Of a DNA stretch of 64,000 nucleotides, positions 11,987 to 23,830 are shown one piece after another. Positions within the stretch are counted from its first letter, which is position 1. Every line of letters begins with the position of its first letter. The notes under the pieces were generated by a model. That model worked only from the letters and a program-made list of their open reading frames with translations. It made no database searches and was not told the origin of the DNA. The translations under genes and the position numbers were made by a program. The stretch comes from Triglochin maritima (Eukaryota; Streptophyta; Magnoliopsida; Alismatales; Juncaginaceae), in the NCBI GenBank assembly GCA_963682175.1, contig OY821789.1, positions 33,610,188 to 33,674,187 of the forward strand. Reading direction: 5' to 3'.

Positions 11987-14900
11987 CTCCCCCACAAGTT
12001 GAGTCCGGAAGAGATTGAAGGAACCCAACTTGTGAAGAATGGTATCAAACTGTTTTTGATCCAAGGGTTTGGTGAAGATATCTGCGAGTTGGTTTTTGCT
12101 TGAGACGAAGGGGACATCGATTTCTTTAGTCTGAATTTTTTCTCTGATGAAGTGACAGTCAACTTCTATGTGCTTTGTTCGTTCGTGAAACACAGGATTG
12201 GTGGCAATGTGACGAGCGGCCTGATTGTCGCAGAACATGTGCATAGGTTCATGATATGGAACCATCATTTCTTTGAGGAGTTGTTTAAGCCAAATCAGCT
12301 CACTGGTGGTGGATGCCATGGCACGATATTCCGCTTCAGCGCTTGATCTAGCCACAACGTTTTGTTTCTTGCTCCTCCAAGTGACGAGGTTTCCTCCAAC
12401 GAAAGTGCAGAACCCAATGGTAGATTTACGATCGTGACTACCCGCCCAATCTGCATCAGAGTAACCAATGATTGAGTTAGATTGGTTTTGTTTCATCCAT
12501 ATGCCTTGTCCTGGAGTTTTCTTTAAATACCTGAGTATTCTATCAATGATGTCCAGATGGTGTGTGTGTGGTGCATGCATGAACTGACTTACTGTGCTAA
12601 CTGCATAAGTTATGTCAGGTCTAGTGACGGTTAGATAGATGAGTTTCCCTACTAATCGTTGAAATTGACTTATATCGCTTAATGGTTCACCATCAGTGGG
12701 ACCAACTTTTCGGTTGGTCTCAATAGGTGTGTTGGCCGGTTTGGATCCTAATTTTCCTGTTTCTTTAAGTAGATCAAGGACATACTTCCGTTGAGATAAA
12801 AATAGGCCCTTTTTTGAGTAAGCAATTTCAATGCCCAAAAAATATTTCATGAATCCTAAATCCTTGATGTCAAATTTGTTTTTTAGATATGACTTAACCC
12901 TATTAATTTCTTTGTCATTATTTTCGGTGATTATAATGTCGTCTACATAAACTAATACAATGATGGTAATATTGTGATCATGTTTGATGAACATAGAAGC
13001 ATCGGCAGAACATTTAGAGAAACCAAATTGACTAAGAGATAGACTAAGTTTTGCATACCAGGCTCGGGGTGATTGCTTTAATCCGTAGATTGATTTGTGA
13101 AGTTTGCAAACCTGAGTGGTGTTATAACCTGGAGGAGGAGTCATGTAGACATCTTCTTCTAAGGCTCCCTGTAAGAAGGCATTTCAGACGTCCATCTGAA
13201 AGAGATTCCATCCATAGTTGACTGTTATAGATAGGAGAACACGGACAGTATTCATTTTTGCAACAGGGGCAAAAGTTTCTTGGTAGTCGATGCCATATGT
13301 TTGGGTGTATCCTTTGGCTACTAGTCTAGCTTTATATCGCTCTATTGATCCGTTGCTATTATATTTGATTTTATAAATCCATTTACAGCCTACGGGTTTG
13401 GTTCCAGGTTTTGGGCTGACCATGGTCCAAGTTTGATTTTTTTCTAAGGCTTCTAGTTCTTCTTTCATTGCTTTCGTCCAATTGGGGTTGCTAAGGGCTT
13501 CTTGGTAGGAGGTTGGCTCTTTAGCCTTCTCAAGGGTTTCTAGGAATGTTCGGTGGGAATTTGCTATGGCGTTGTAGGATACGTAGTTTTGAATTGGGTA
13601 TGTAACATTATAAGTGACAAAGTCTTGAAGGTGAGATGGGGGACGCGTAGGTCTTGAAGATCTTCTTGTGGGGGCTACTTCGCGGGCTGGTTCAGTGTGG
13701 TGCTCTCCTTGTCCCTCCGGAGTGTTGTTTTCTCCCCCTTCTTGAGGACCGTTTTCTCCCCCTCCTTGAGGAATAGGATTGCCTTCAAGGAGAGAGAACT
13801 CGTTTGGATGTAAGTCGACGGATGGAAGTGAGTCAGTTGACCCTGCAGAAGTGTTAGTCATAGATTCGAAGTATGATTCTTTTTCAGAGAATGAAACGTC
13901 CCTGGAAATATAGAGTTTGCAATTCGTTGGGTCATAGCATTTGTATCCTTTTTTGTGACTGGAGTACCCCAAAAAGACAGTTTTGACTAAATGAGAGTCA
14001 AATTTGTCAATCCGTCTTTTATGAACGTAACATACACAGCCAAAAACTTTGAGGTTACCAACGCCCATCTCCCTCTTATTCAGAATCCCCAAGGGTTGTT
14101 TGTTGTCTAGAATGGGGTTAGGTAGACGATTGATAAGATAAACAGCGGTTAAGATGGCTTCAGACCAAAAAAATTTGGGAACTTTGGTCTGAAAGAGCAG
14201 GGATCTGGTGACATTTAGAAGATGGCGTTTTTTTCTTTCGGAGACACTATTTTGTTCTGGGGTATTAATACAGGTGGTTTGGTGATGAATACCTTTTTCT
14301 TTTAAGAAAGTTTGAAACAGGGAGCTAGTGTATTCAGCGCCGTTATCTGACCTAAAAGTCTTAATTTTTGTGTCATACATTTTTTCAACCAAAACAACAT
14401 ATTCGCAAAAAATAGAGAAAACTTCAGATTTGGATTTAAGCAGATCTAACCAAGTAGTGCGAGAAAAATCATCGATAAAAGTGATACAGTATTTAAAACC
14501 GTTATATGACTCTATGGGAGCTGGTCCCCAAATGTCAGAATGGATCAGTTCCAAAGGTTTCCTAGTCTTAGTGGTGGAAGAATAAAAAGGTAACCTAGTT
14601 TGTTTTGCAAGGCGACAAGTCTCACAACACAATTCAATGTTTGGTATGATGCTAGGAAATAATTTTTTCAAACCAGGAAAAGATGGATGTCCCAAACGTT
14701 TATGTAGAAGGTCGGGTGTATAACGGGATGCGTTATTTGCATGGAAGGTATTGTCAGATTTTTCTAGTACGTAAAGACCATTGACGAGAGTGCCTCTACC
14801 AATCATCTTCCCTGATATACGATCCTGAAACAACACATCAGAAGGTGAGAAAATAGCATTACAATTAAAAAAATTGTTATCTTTGCAATAGATAGAAGGT

Positions 14901-15360
14901 TAGATGTAAACTCGGGAACATATAATATATTTTCGGATGTGTTATTTAGGACTGTAGATTGTCCTATACCTCCAATTTTTACTCGATTTCCATTTGCTAC
15001 AGTAACGAAATTGTTTATGTTTGGGTTATTTTGAATATTGCATATAAGATCCTTGTTTCCGGTCTTGTGATCAGTTGCACCAGTGTCTAAAATCCATGAA
15101 CTAGAGGTAAAAGTATGGTTGCAAGAGATGTGAGTTGAAATAATACCTGACCCATTACCTTGCGGCGTCTGATTTTGACCGGACTTATTAAGTAGACTGT
15201 TGAGCTGGGCCAGCACATGACCCAATTCTGTGTGCATAGATTCAGGCCCAAGGTTGTTTGAGGAGTGAAGCCCATGATGTGCTGGACTGGGCCCGTGACC
15301 AGCAGACCAGAGCCCACCTCCTTCACCTACAAACCGCGGGTCAAGATTCGACCCGATCAT
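11981..15360 (-). pseudogene. copia Pol region: protease, integrase, reverse transcriptase, RNase H
   Basis: Read on the minus strand: the protease site WILDTGATDH near 15090; a GAG-pre-integrase zinc region (HKRLGH and CETC, about 14690-14610); the integrase core with D, D and E in SDIWG, RSDNGAEY and PEQNSVSER; the reverse transcriptase with the catalytic YVDD at about 12940; and RNase H with YSDADWAGS and SSAEAEYRAM near 12450-12310. The frame changes near 14870. A TGA at about 13182 interrupts the RT region just after the MDV motif, within otherwise collinear frame; a CGA to TGA change would explain it. The last residues overlap the start of the 3' LTR. Catalytic residues are present but the reading frame is broken. 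Confidence 0.92.
11987..11996 (-). other. polypurine tract
   Basis: On the minus strand TGTGGGGGAG lies directly against the 3' LTR, the position of the plus-strand primer in LTR retrotransposons. Confidence 0.8.
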
Positions 15361-16340
15361 GGAGCTCGGTTTGTCGGTAAGAGGAAGATCTGCGAAATCA
15401 GAGGATAAATATCCTCGACTCCCGGATCCAGACCCGGATGCCCATTTTGTTTTTTGCCTCCGTTGTTAGGGTTTTGCGGGGTGACGTTTGGTCTGCCGCC
15501 GGGGTTAGGGTTTCCTCTGTTGTCGCCCCCTCTTTCTCCGGTTCCATCCTTTGGTGGTCGGAGGTGCGGGTAGAGGAACCAGCACCGGTCGCGACTGTGT
15601 CCCTTTTTCTTGCAGTTGTCACAGTGCTCGTCTTTGTGTTTTCCGAAGTGTCCTCTTCCTTTCTGGTTTTGATGTTGTACTGTGACGAAAGCTTGGTTTT
15701 CTCTGTGGTTTTCTCTGATGTTTTGTGGCATGGCATGTCTTCGGGATTCCTCTCGTTTAACCATCACAATGATCTGAGTGAGGGGCGGAAGCTCCGATGA
15801 TAGTAAGATCTGAGATTTTAGGGGCTCGTAGCTAGGATCGAGACCTACCAGGAACTGGTAGACTCGGTTCTGCTCGTCCCTTTCCTTGATGATTTTAGGG
15901 TCGTTGCTCGGTGGTTCATACACACTGAGCTCGTCCCATCGGCTTTTAAGAGTACCGAGATACTCGGTAACCGATCTAGACCCTTGTTTGGTTTGCGCAA
16001 GTTCTTGTTTGATTTTAAAAATATGGGCGAAGTTCTGTTGCTTACCATACAGAGCGTGGATGGAGTCCCACGGCTCTTTGGCTGAGTCGAAGTAAAGGAA
16101 CAGCTCCGCAATCTGAGGTTGAATGGAGTTCAACACCCAGGTCATTACCAGATGATCGGAGGTTTGCCATTCCTCAAACTTTTCGTCGTCGGTGTCTGGT
16201 TTTTGTGTGCGTCCCGAGATATGGCCAAGTTTTCCCTTGCCGCTGAGTGATAACGTGACCGACCGAGCCCAGGGCAGATAAATTGCCCTGGTGAGGAGTT
16301 GGGTGGTGAGTCGTTGTGGCGTGGACCCTTCTGATGCCAT
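15357..16340 (-). pseudogene. copia Gag region
   Basis: An ATG at 16340 opens 327 codons. It has a copia-type Gag core (SVTEYLGTLKSRWDEL, then YQFLVGLDPSYEPLKSQIL) and a CCHC zinc knuckle (CDNCKKKGHSRDRC) near 15600, followed by a Gly/Asn/Pro-rich linker. Gag packages the element RNA. The frame ends in TGA at 15357, overlapping an ATG of the next frame (ATGA), so Gag and Pol are now out of frame; copia elements usually encode them in a single frame, so this is probably a one-base indel. Confidence 0.88.
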
Positions 16341-16587
16341 GGCGAGTTTTTTCTGAGGTCAGAAGACCGATGATGGGTTTTTTTTTGGATTTGGGTGATT
16401 CTGATGAGAAAAAACAGGGTCTGAGGTCAGATGACCGGTGATGGGGCTTTTTTTGGATTTTTGTATGAGGGAAGCTTGGTTTTGGGTTTTCTTTTTGTGT
16501 GGAAGGGATCAATGAGGAAAGGAGGAAGACAAAGGAGGTGAACGGAGGTTCGCCTCCGATGATGATCCTTCTAGATCTGAGATCGAC

Positions 16588-16599
16588 GCTCTGATACCA
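16588..16599 (-). other. primer-binding site for initiator methionine tRNA
   Basis: Directly inside the 5' LTR the minus strand reads TGGTATCAGAGC, the standard complement of the 3' end of plant initiator Met tRNA used by copia elements. Confidence 0.9.
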
Positions 16600-16814
16600 T
16601 GTAGAAAAAGTGATTATCTGTTGTATTATTCTTATCTTGCGATTACAAATACATGCGATTATATAGTAGATTAGTATAATCTAGCCGTTTGAAAAGTAAA
16701 GAGAAACATTTAAGATCTGTGGGCATTGGATGATGAGATGCAATAAGTTGTATGATAGAGTTCCGAGGTGAGACATTGATGATGTATTAAGTCTAAGCCT
16801 CGAGTTCTTCAACA
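16600..16814 (-). repeat. 5' LTR of the copia element
   Basis: 215 bp, TG...CA ends, 212 of 215 positions identical to the 11772-11986 copy. It is followed by the GCACC duplication at 16815-16819. Confidence 0.95.
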
Positions 16815-18230
16815 GCACCCTACTTGTTTGTGCTCTGCATGGAGGTTTCTAATGCTTTAATCAGGGAGGAAGTGACCTTGGGATGACTGACCCCTTTGAA
16901 ATGCAGAAACAAGGGTGTCTCACGCCTCTTGTTTGCAGATGATATCATGATTTTCGTGGAAGCAACAAAGGACAATGCAAGTCTATGAGATGCAAAATGA
17001 TTGTCTTTGCTTCCATGTTGATTGTTCAATTGAACACGAATAAGAGCCAAATATTTATAGGTGGATCCAGCCACAATAGCGAATGGATTTGTCAAAATTT
17101 GCAAACGAAACGAGTGGATTTCCCGGTGACCTACCTTGGACTACCATTGTTCTCATCACGTTTGGGGAAAATGCATTGCAATACCCTTGTCTAGAAATGC
17201 AGGGGTTCGCCTTAGTGAGTGGAAACGTTCAATGTCATTCATGGTTAGTTGGGTCGAACTAGTGAGAAGTGTTCTAGTTTCATTCAGTGTTTACTAGACA
17301 TCAGCGTTCCTTATGCTGAGAAACATACTACTTGAACCTGAGCGAATAATTATCCACTTTATTTGGGGAGGAGACAAGTAGTTGGCGCATGTGTCCTGGA
17401 AGGATATTTGTGCACCAAAGTAGGATGACAAACTTGTTCTAAGATGCCTAACCGAATGGAATGATGCAGGAATGCTTCAACTTTTCTGGTTAGTCGCCTA
17501 AAACAATCCCACGCTTTGGGTAGTGTATCCAAAGCAAATATCTAAGGAACAAAACTATTTGGCTTGCGCATTCCCCATCCAGTTGCTATTAGGCTTGAAG
17601 ATGAATCTTGAGACTCCAACTTGTGGTGCAAGCGATATTCTCATATGAGATAGGTGATGGCTTACAAGTGTACTTTTTCCAAGATCCGTGGTGTGGAAGA
17701 CTATTTATCCAAAAGACGTTTGGAGCGAGTCTTCACTATTGTTTGGAGCAAGAGTATCCGACACGAGAAACCAAGTGTCTTGGTTTCATGATGTGTGGCA
17801 TCCACTCGTAATACCACGAGTCACTATGGTTGTTCGGAGGGCAATGAGTAGACGACTGCCAACAATGGACTTTCTTTGGGCATGACGGATGCATATCGTC
17901 TCAAGGTGCGCACTATGTGGCATTAACGGAGAGAATACTAACCACCTCTTTTGGGAGTGTACCTTCTCAAGAAGTATTTGGGACAATGTATTGAGCATAA
18001 TGCAGGTACATGGAATGGTGGAGTTCAGCCTAACTAGCGAGATAGAGATAGTAATTAAGTACATGAAGACACAGTGGGACTACAATATATCCCGATTGGC
18101 TTATGGGCCCACAAATATACGCTATTCAGAAGGAGAGAAACATGCTGTCATTAGGGGGCAGCCACGAACATGGGCCTTGGTCCTTCAAGATATCAAGGAA
18201 CTTGTTCGCCTATGAGGAAACAATGAAGAG
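16815..18230 (+). pseudogene. LINE ORF2 fragment: RT core and zinc-binding tail
   Basis: Starts with PYLFVLCMEV continuing from the left LINE block, then SRLLFADDIMIFVEA (the RT catalytic box). Around 17200-17400 a thumb/connection-like region with HFIWGGDK appears. At 17690-18000 the reverse-transcriptase zinc-binding region follows, with CALCG and HLFWEC. At least seven stops and several frame changes are present. Past 18230 the sequence is untranslated up to the poly-A run. Confidence 0.7.
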
Positions 18231-18448
18231 GTTAGGGTGCAATGGTCATGATGTAAATCAGTTCAATTGGGTGTTGTGTGTTACGTGTTGTGTGGTGTAT
18301 GTTGTTATGTTGACTACATGTACAAATGTAATGTGTATCCGATTATGTTAGGCCGCATAATCCGTATTATGTAATGTTCTGGATTTCCGTGCAAATTTAT
18401 AAAACCCGGAGGCCTGCCACCCTCTTTTTTGCTTTGCAAAAAAAAAAT

Positions 18449-20786
18449 TGCTTGTATGATATAAATCTTGTATGAAAATTCTTGCTAAGCATTCTTAATT
18501 TCTTTTCCTGACCACTAGTCTTTTTGTGAAATGAACATAATTTGATAGTCAAAATATCAAATCTGAATCTAAGTAATGCTTACATAATAAATTGGGCTTA
18601 TTTTCAGCTTGCTCAATTTTTGATCGAGTCCGTTGTTCCACACTTGATCATTTCGCATTCTTTTCAATTTGGAATAAAATTTTGTATCAAACCTGTCACC
18701 TTCAGATAGTCCATAAAGTAAGAGTTAATGGATTATTAGAATGTTTGGAGTTATATTTTCAGTGACATTTACTCTTTTATCTTCAACAATCATGATTGAT
18801 TTGTTACACCTGTGTACAATTTTCATATTGTAATACATTATTGGAGATCAAAAGGGTCATAATGTATTACTTTGGTCTCTGGTATGATTGTTGGTGCCTT
18901 ATGAGCAGACCTGGTCTAACGAATCACCATTTTCACCATTTATGTGTTGTATAGGTACAAGGAATCGTGAATCCTTCGTTTTTGTTGGTTTTCCACCCTT
19001 CAATTTTGTTTGATCGGGGTTAGTAGAAGGATGGAGAGTTGAGTTATTTTGAAAATTGTGATTCGAAATTGATGTCATACTTTGAGTTAGTAGGGTTCCT
19101 AGAAGTGATGATCAGATGTTCTATCAGACCCCCAATGCAAGTAATAGGGGTGGCGCAGATGAGCAAGTCCACTTGTAAGGCATACACATCTAAAGAAGAT
19201 GACGATGGCCACCTGAGAGAGGTAGAGGACGTTCGGCAAGGGGTTGAGCTCACATAGGGGAAGCATCAAATCAAGGAGGAAGTAGTGGAGTTGTTTTTCA
19301 TTGATTGTTGTTATGGTTTGTTGTGATATGTGAGTGGTTAGTTTTGGATGTTATTGTTGTTACAGAAATATGACTGAATTGATGTGAATGATTATTATTG
19401 TTGAGTGGTTAGTTTTGGATGTTAGTGTTGGTTTTCATTGATTGATATGTTTTGTTGTGATATGTTAGTGGTTAGTTTTTGATGTTATTGTTGATATTTT
19501 CTCTGGAACCGTTGTTGCAAAAAATGACTGTATTGATGTGATGTTGCTTGTTTTCTTCTGTTTTCTTTTTTGCAAGTTGTTGTATCTTGATGTATCTTGT
19601 TGTTTTCAGGTTGTATCTTGTTGTTTTCAAGGATTTGGTATTGGGTATATGCGTGTTCCTATGAAACTAATTTGATTTCATGATCATACAACTGAAAATG
19701 TAGGTTGGATATTGCAAGTCATGTTGCATTCAGTAGATTGCCTACCAAAGAAAACTATGAAATATATTTTCAAAAGTCATGTTGCTCAACCGTACCCCAC
19801 AAACAAATGCATTCAGTAATTGAAGATTAACTGTGAAACATACATTTTATTAGACAGTGAAGAGAAAATATTGTTGCATGTCTCTATTACAACCACTGAA
19901 GATTAACAATAAACAACAAGAAGCTTCAATAAAGAGATGCACTATAAGTCATCATTCCACTTGACAAACAACAACAAAACGTTTTGAATATGGTATCACT
20001 TTTTGATCATCAATTTCTGATCATCACACCACTTGGGAAGTGTGAATGTTGACTCATGTTGCAGTCTTCTATGGTCTTGTATATGCTTACTAAGTTGTCA
20101 ATGCGAAGAGTTGCTCTTATCTCTGCATTAGTTCAGTATTCTCGAAACAATAATAAATGAGAAGTTGGAATAGATGAAGTGATAGCTCTTAAAGCTGACT
20201 ATCTGAAAACATAGTAGAATACACAAATTCTCATTACTTTGCAGACCCAAAATAAGATTTCAAACTCCAATCAGAAAGAGATTACATAATTAGGCTGAAA
20301 TTTGAATTCAAGTCAAACCAAAATGGAACTGAAATGGAGCATATATGTCAAGACATGGAAACCAAATAATATTTTACTTTAGATATGGTTTGAGCTTATG
20401 ACCCATATGTTTTCAGGATGTTATTAGCCAACCAAACTCGTGGACCAAACCAATTTATTGTTCCTTGCAATTTATATTTTAACACGCTGATGCAATATAA
20501 ATACAAGAACATATTGTAATATGGATATCATCACATGTACCACTTAGATTCAACATGAATGCAGGCGAGGGAGGGGGAGGTGGAGAAGGTACAGTGGACA
20601 AAGAGGGCGGCAGAAGGGGAGGAGGTGGGCGTGAAGGTCAGGAAGGGGGTGGAGGGTGGAGAAATGGCAGTGACGACGACAATTGCGGAAAATAGATTTT
20701 AATTGAGGATTATTCTGGTTAGATGATGGATTTGTCTTTTGTAAGTGAAGGGTAATTACGTCTTCTTTTCAGAAGGTCAGTCAAAA
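18449..20786. other. no gene seen; some short repeats
   Basis: AT-rich non-coding sequence. At 19317-19485 a TGTTGTGATATGT...GTGGTTAGTTTTGGATGTT unit recurs three times with variable spacing. At 20560-20680 there is a GGAGGTGG-rich purine tract. No reading frame resembles a known protein. Confidence 0.5.
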
Positions 20787-20924
20787 ATTACTGAATTGCT
20801 AAACATCGTCCCAAAATTACTTAAATCGTCCATTGAAATTACCAAATTGTCTTTCCTCCTATTTTTGTTTATATATCTCACAATTTCACTCTTTTTTTCA
20901 AAACTTTCTCTTCCTATACCTACT
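20787..20924 (+). repeat. left TIR of the MULE
   Basis: Contains TGCTAAACATCGTCCCAAAA and TTACTTAAATCGTCC, and ends TTCCTATACCTACT. Its reverse complement is found at 26722-26858. The PMD start codon lies only 15 bp inside it, so the TIR probably supplies the promoter and 5' UTR. Confidence 0.88.
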
Positions 20925-21035
20925 TCAGAAGATTACGAATGTCTCGGAGGCTAGGGAAGCAGCCAGCAGTTCCCCCGGTGTACCCGTATACGGTAACCTT
21001 ACGTTATTTATTTGTTTTCAAAAAAAATTAAAAAA

Positions 21036-21181
21036 AGTCGTCGGCTTCCTCGGACGCCCGCCCCATGCGGGGGGCGTCTCCCTCGGACGCCTACCAATAG
21101 CGGGAGACGTCTCCCCGATGGAGGGAGCGGCTTCAGAAGACGTCTCCCCTAAAGAGGAGGCGTCTCCAACAAACGCCTCCA
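21036..21181. repeat. GACGCC/GGCGTC/GACGTC palindrome array, left side of the MULE
   Basis: About seven GACGYC or GGCGTC hexamers in alternating orientation within 146 bp, inside intron 1 of the PMD gene. They mirror the array beside the right TIR. Such subterminal repeats often bind the transposase in other MULE and En/Spm-type elements; that role is inferred here. Confidence 0.8.
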
Positions 21182-21264
21182 CAAATTTGTTTTTAATTTT
21201 TATTAAATCTGATAATTACTTTAATAAATTGTGATAAATCTGAAAATTTAATTTAACAAATTCT

Positions 21265-21450
21265 TATTAAGTTTAACATTTGTGATATTTAGTTTTAACA
21301 ATTTTTGATTTAGTTTAACAATTGTTTTAATTTAGTTTAACAAATTTTGATTTAGTTTAACAATTGTGATAATTTAGTTTAACAAATTTTGATTTAGTTT
21401 AACAATTGTGATAAATATGATAATTTAGTTTAACAAATTTGTATTTAAAA
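21265..21450. repeat. AT-rich tandem repeat in PMD intron 1
   Basis: The unit TTTGATTTAGTTTAACAATT, followed by GTGATAATTTAGTTTAACAA, repeats with a period near 42 bp and degenerate edge copies. No coding potential. Confidence 0.75.
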
Positions 21451-23559
21451 TTTCAATTAATAGTCATCGGGTCACAGTGGAGGGAAAGGCAAGTCAATAC
21501 CATTACACGTCTTCCGTTCTTTAGAGGATGATTCAGCAACACGTCATCCACGTAGACGGGGGATATCTGCTTCGGTCAGGAGGGAGAGAGAGACATTACG
21601 TCGTCGTGAGGAGGATGATGATTCCTTCGATGATGAGCATGTGGATAGTCCCGACGACGGGAGCGACGATGATGACCCGTATGAGTTAGAGCGCCCAGAG
21701 GTGGAGAGGCAGGGGGAGTATAGCAGAGGACGTGGTCGAGCGAGTAGTTCTACTTCCGCCGGATGGATGGTGCGGAAGGGTAGGGGTGGGAGGTTTACGA
21801 CCGGGGATTCGAGCTCGTGCACTGTAGATCTCCGCGCTCAGAAGAAGAAGAGGGTCCAGGACGATTCTTGGATCGTGAGCAGTATGACGCCTGGTGGTCC
21901 TTTAGATGGGAGCGTCATTCCTAGTTTCTGGGGTCACATCGCTAGACGGATCTGGGACGGAGAGGATCGGAAGGTTCTGAAGTGCCATAATCGGCACAGA
22001 GCTTGTACAGCACTACAGGGTTGGCGATCTACACTGAGTGCTGATATCAGAGAGGAGATTAATGCCACTCATTTGGGGCACTTACCGTACAACATGTTCC
22101 CTTATCTCGACATGCCTTTGATTTCTGCGTTTGTGGAGCGGTGGCAGCCTGACACCAACACTTTTCACATGCCTTTCGGAGAGATGACGATCATGCTTCA
22201 CGATGTTTTCCAGATCCTGCACATTCCTGTGGATGGTCGTCTGGTTAGTGCTCAGGGGTCGACGTCTGAGCTGAGGTGTTATGTGGCAGAGTTACTTGGT
22301 GTCACACCTGATGGTCTGGCGAGAGATACAGCTTTATGGAGTGGTGGTGGTGTCGGCATCGACTCCCTTGAGGACCTATGCAGACGGGCACGACCTCCGC
22401 GGGCCGATGATACACAGTTGACGGCGTACCTATTCTTGATGCTCGGAGCCGTCTTGTTTGTCGACAAGAGTGGTTTCCGGATCAGACCACGCGATCTATT
22501 GGAGTCTAGGGACCCGGACATCGTTCGTGAGTACTCGTGGGGCTTAGCGACGTTGGCATACCTGTACCGTTAGCTTGGGATAGCTAGCCGTGCGGATTGT
22601 TCTGGGATTGCAGGTTGTCTTACGCTGCTGCAGGCGTAGATATACGAGTACTTTCCCGCATTGCGCCCGCATCGTGAGCGGAAGATTATCGAGTAGGGTC
22701 ATCCACGTTCGGGTATGTGGGCCGTCCGGAGCGAGGACAAGAGCGATGGACGATTGCGTTCAATCCGCGCACGGCTATATCAGATGACTGCATCAGAGGT
22801 ATCAAACTTTACACCATTTACATTTATTTATTTAATTTTAAGATGTATTATTATTCATGTGTTAAAGTTTAGGTGGAGTGGTTACCCTATGGTCCTAACC
22901 CAGCAGCGGAGGTCCCGAAGACTTTATTGATGGGCCTTATTCGTTATCGGGATATCATAGAGCCTTATGTGCCCGATCGTGTCTTGCGTCAGTTAGGATA
23001 TGTTCAGGTGATCCCGGTTGACATCCCAACACCAGAGCATGCGGTGCGGTCTGCGACTGCAGCGACGTACGACGTCAGGTTCCCCGCTTCTACAGCGGAA
23101 TCGACTTGGCGGACATTTCCGAGATCATGCCGAATGTTCCTTGGCGACTTCAGACGTAGTCGCGACCCCTCTGAGTGTGATGCACGTTATCTTGATTGGT
23201 TCGGTAGTTACTCACATCCTGTCATCGTCCGTGGTGCCTCCCGGAGAGCAGATCGACCACCAGATATGACGTGTGGCGATCTGGTAATTTTTCATTTTAT
23301 CTATATTTATTTGTACCGTATATTTTGTTTAGGCACGCTAATGTTAATGTTATGTGCAGTGGATGAGTAAGATGATACGGGTTGTAGAGCCATTCTTGCA
23401 GAGGAGGGATGAGCTGCCAGACGATGACATGAGAGCTGCATGCGGAGATTTGGATGAGATCATACAGTCGTGGCATACTCAGTTAGGCATCTCCGACCAT
23501 GATTCGGATGATGAGTAGGCTGATCTGTTTTATCGTACTCTTAGTATTTGCATTTATAT

Positions 23560-23830
23560 TTGTTTATATGTCGTACGCTTATTATTTGTATTTGTGTTTG
23601 TGTTTGCTAACATGTCGTACGCTTATTGTTTGTATTTGTGTTTGCTTATCTGTCATACGCTTATTATTTTTATTTGTGTTTGCTAACCTATCGTACTGTT
23701 ATATATAATGCAAATAAAGCAAACATATCAAAACATATTACATAATAAAGCAACACTATATAATGTACAAACATATCAAAACATATTACATAATTGTACA
23801 AACATATCAAAACATATTACATAATTGTTG
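23560..23830. repeat. two short tandem arrays between the PMD and transposase genes
   Basis: 23560-23700 holds four imperfect copies of a unit with GTCGTACGCTTATTATTTGT and TTTGTGTTTGCTAAC. 23712-23828 holds three copies of ACAAACATATCAAAACATAT plus TACATAAT. They occupy the 3' junction of the two convergent genes; the second array overlaps the end of the transposase gene. Confidence 0.7.

Larger units (their letters stand above)
11772..16814 (-). mobile_element. Ty1/copia LTR retrotransposon, structurally complete, coding region broken
   Basis: Element of 5,043 bp in minus orientation, bounded by 215-bp LTRs (TG...CA) and GCACC duplications. The primer-binding site and polypurine tract sit just inside the 5' and 3' LTRs. 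Domain order on the minus strand is Gag, protease, integrase, reverse transcriptase, RNase H, which places it in copia rather than gypsy. The LTRs differ at only 3 of 215 positions, indicating a young insertion, yet the coding region has three interruptions: a frame change near 15357, another near 14870 (a run of A), and an in-frame TGA at about 13182. It cannot make a full polyprotein itself. It inserted into the LINE around it. Confidence 0.95.
10840..18448 (+). mobile_element. decayed LINE interrupted by a Ty1/copia insertion
   Basis: Two blocks, about 10840-11771 and 16815-18448, read as one plant L1-type retrotransposon when the copia element is removed. The left block shows TKENDFLEIVQKAWKI and ELRQALKLW, typical of the segment before the reverse transcriptase. 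The join falls in the motif LRQGD followed by PYLFVLCMEV. The right block has the RT catalytic LLFADD box, then a zinc-binding RVT tail (CALCGINGENTNHLFWEC), and ends near a run of ten A at about 18439. Frames are broken by many stops, and roughly 500 bp between the DDFNVKFF and GLRQGD regions appear to be missing. The 5' boundary is not sharp; elements of this type are commonly 5'-truncated. Confidence 0.75.
20939..23518 (+). pseudogene. plant mobile domain (PMD, MAIN-like) gene carried by the MULE
   Basis: Four exons fit by phase: 20939-20992, 21464-22798, 22873-23283 and 23360-23518. Exon 1 begins MSRRLGKQPAVPPVYPY. Exon 2 has an acidic Asp-rich stretch, then the PMD core: LPYNMFPYLDMPLISAFVER, WQPDTNTFHMPFGEMTIMLH and VFQILHIPVDG. 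PMD proteins include the nuclear MAIN/MAIL1 factors of Arabidopsis, linked to gene silencing; the domain also occurs in plant transposons. Three in-frame TAG codons interrupt exon 2 (about 22571, 22637 and 22694), while later exons stay open (EWLPYGPNP, then DHDSDDE and stop). It is therefore a recent pseudogene. Its coding strand is opposite to the transposase. Confidence 0.85.

Noticed and set aside
15438..15800. 120-codon plus-strand frame
   Set aside because: Antisense shadow of the copia Gag zinc-knuckle region.
21544..21822. 92-codon Ser-rich minus-strand frame
   Set aside because: Shadow of the Asp-rich part of PMD exon 2.
23499..23708. hydrophobic plus-strand frame after the PMD stop
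   Set aside because: Translation of the GTCGTACGCTTATT tandem repeat.
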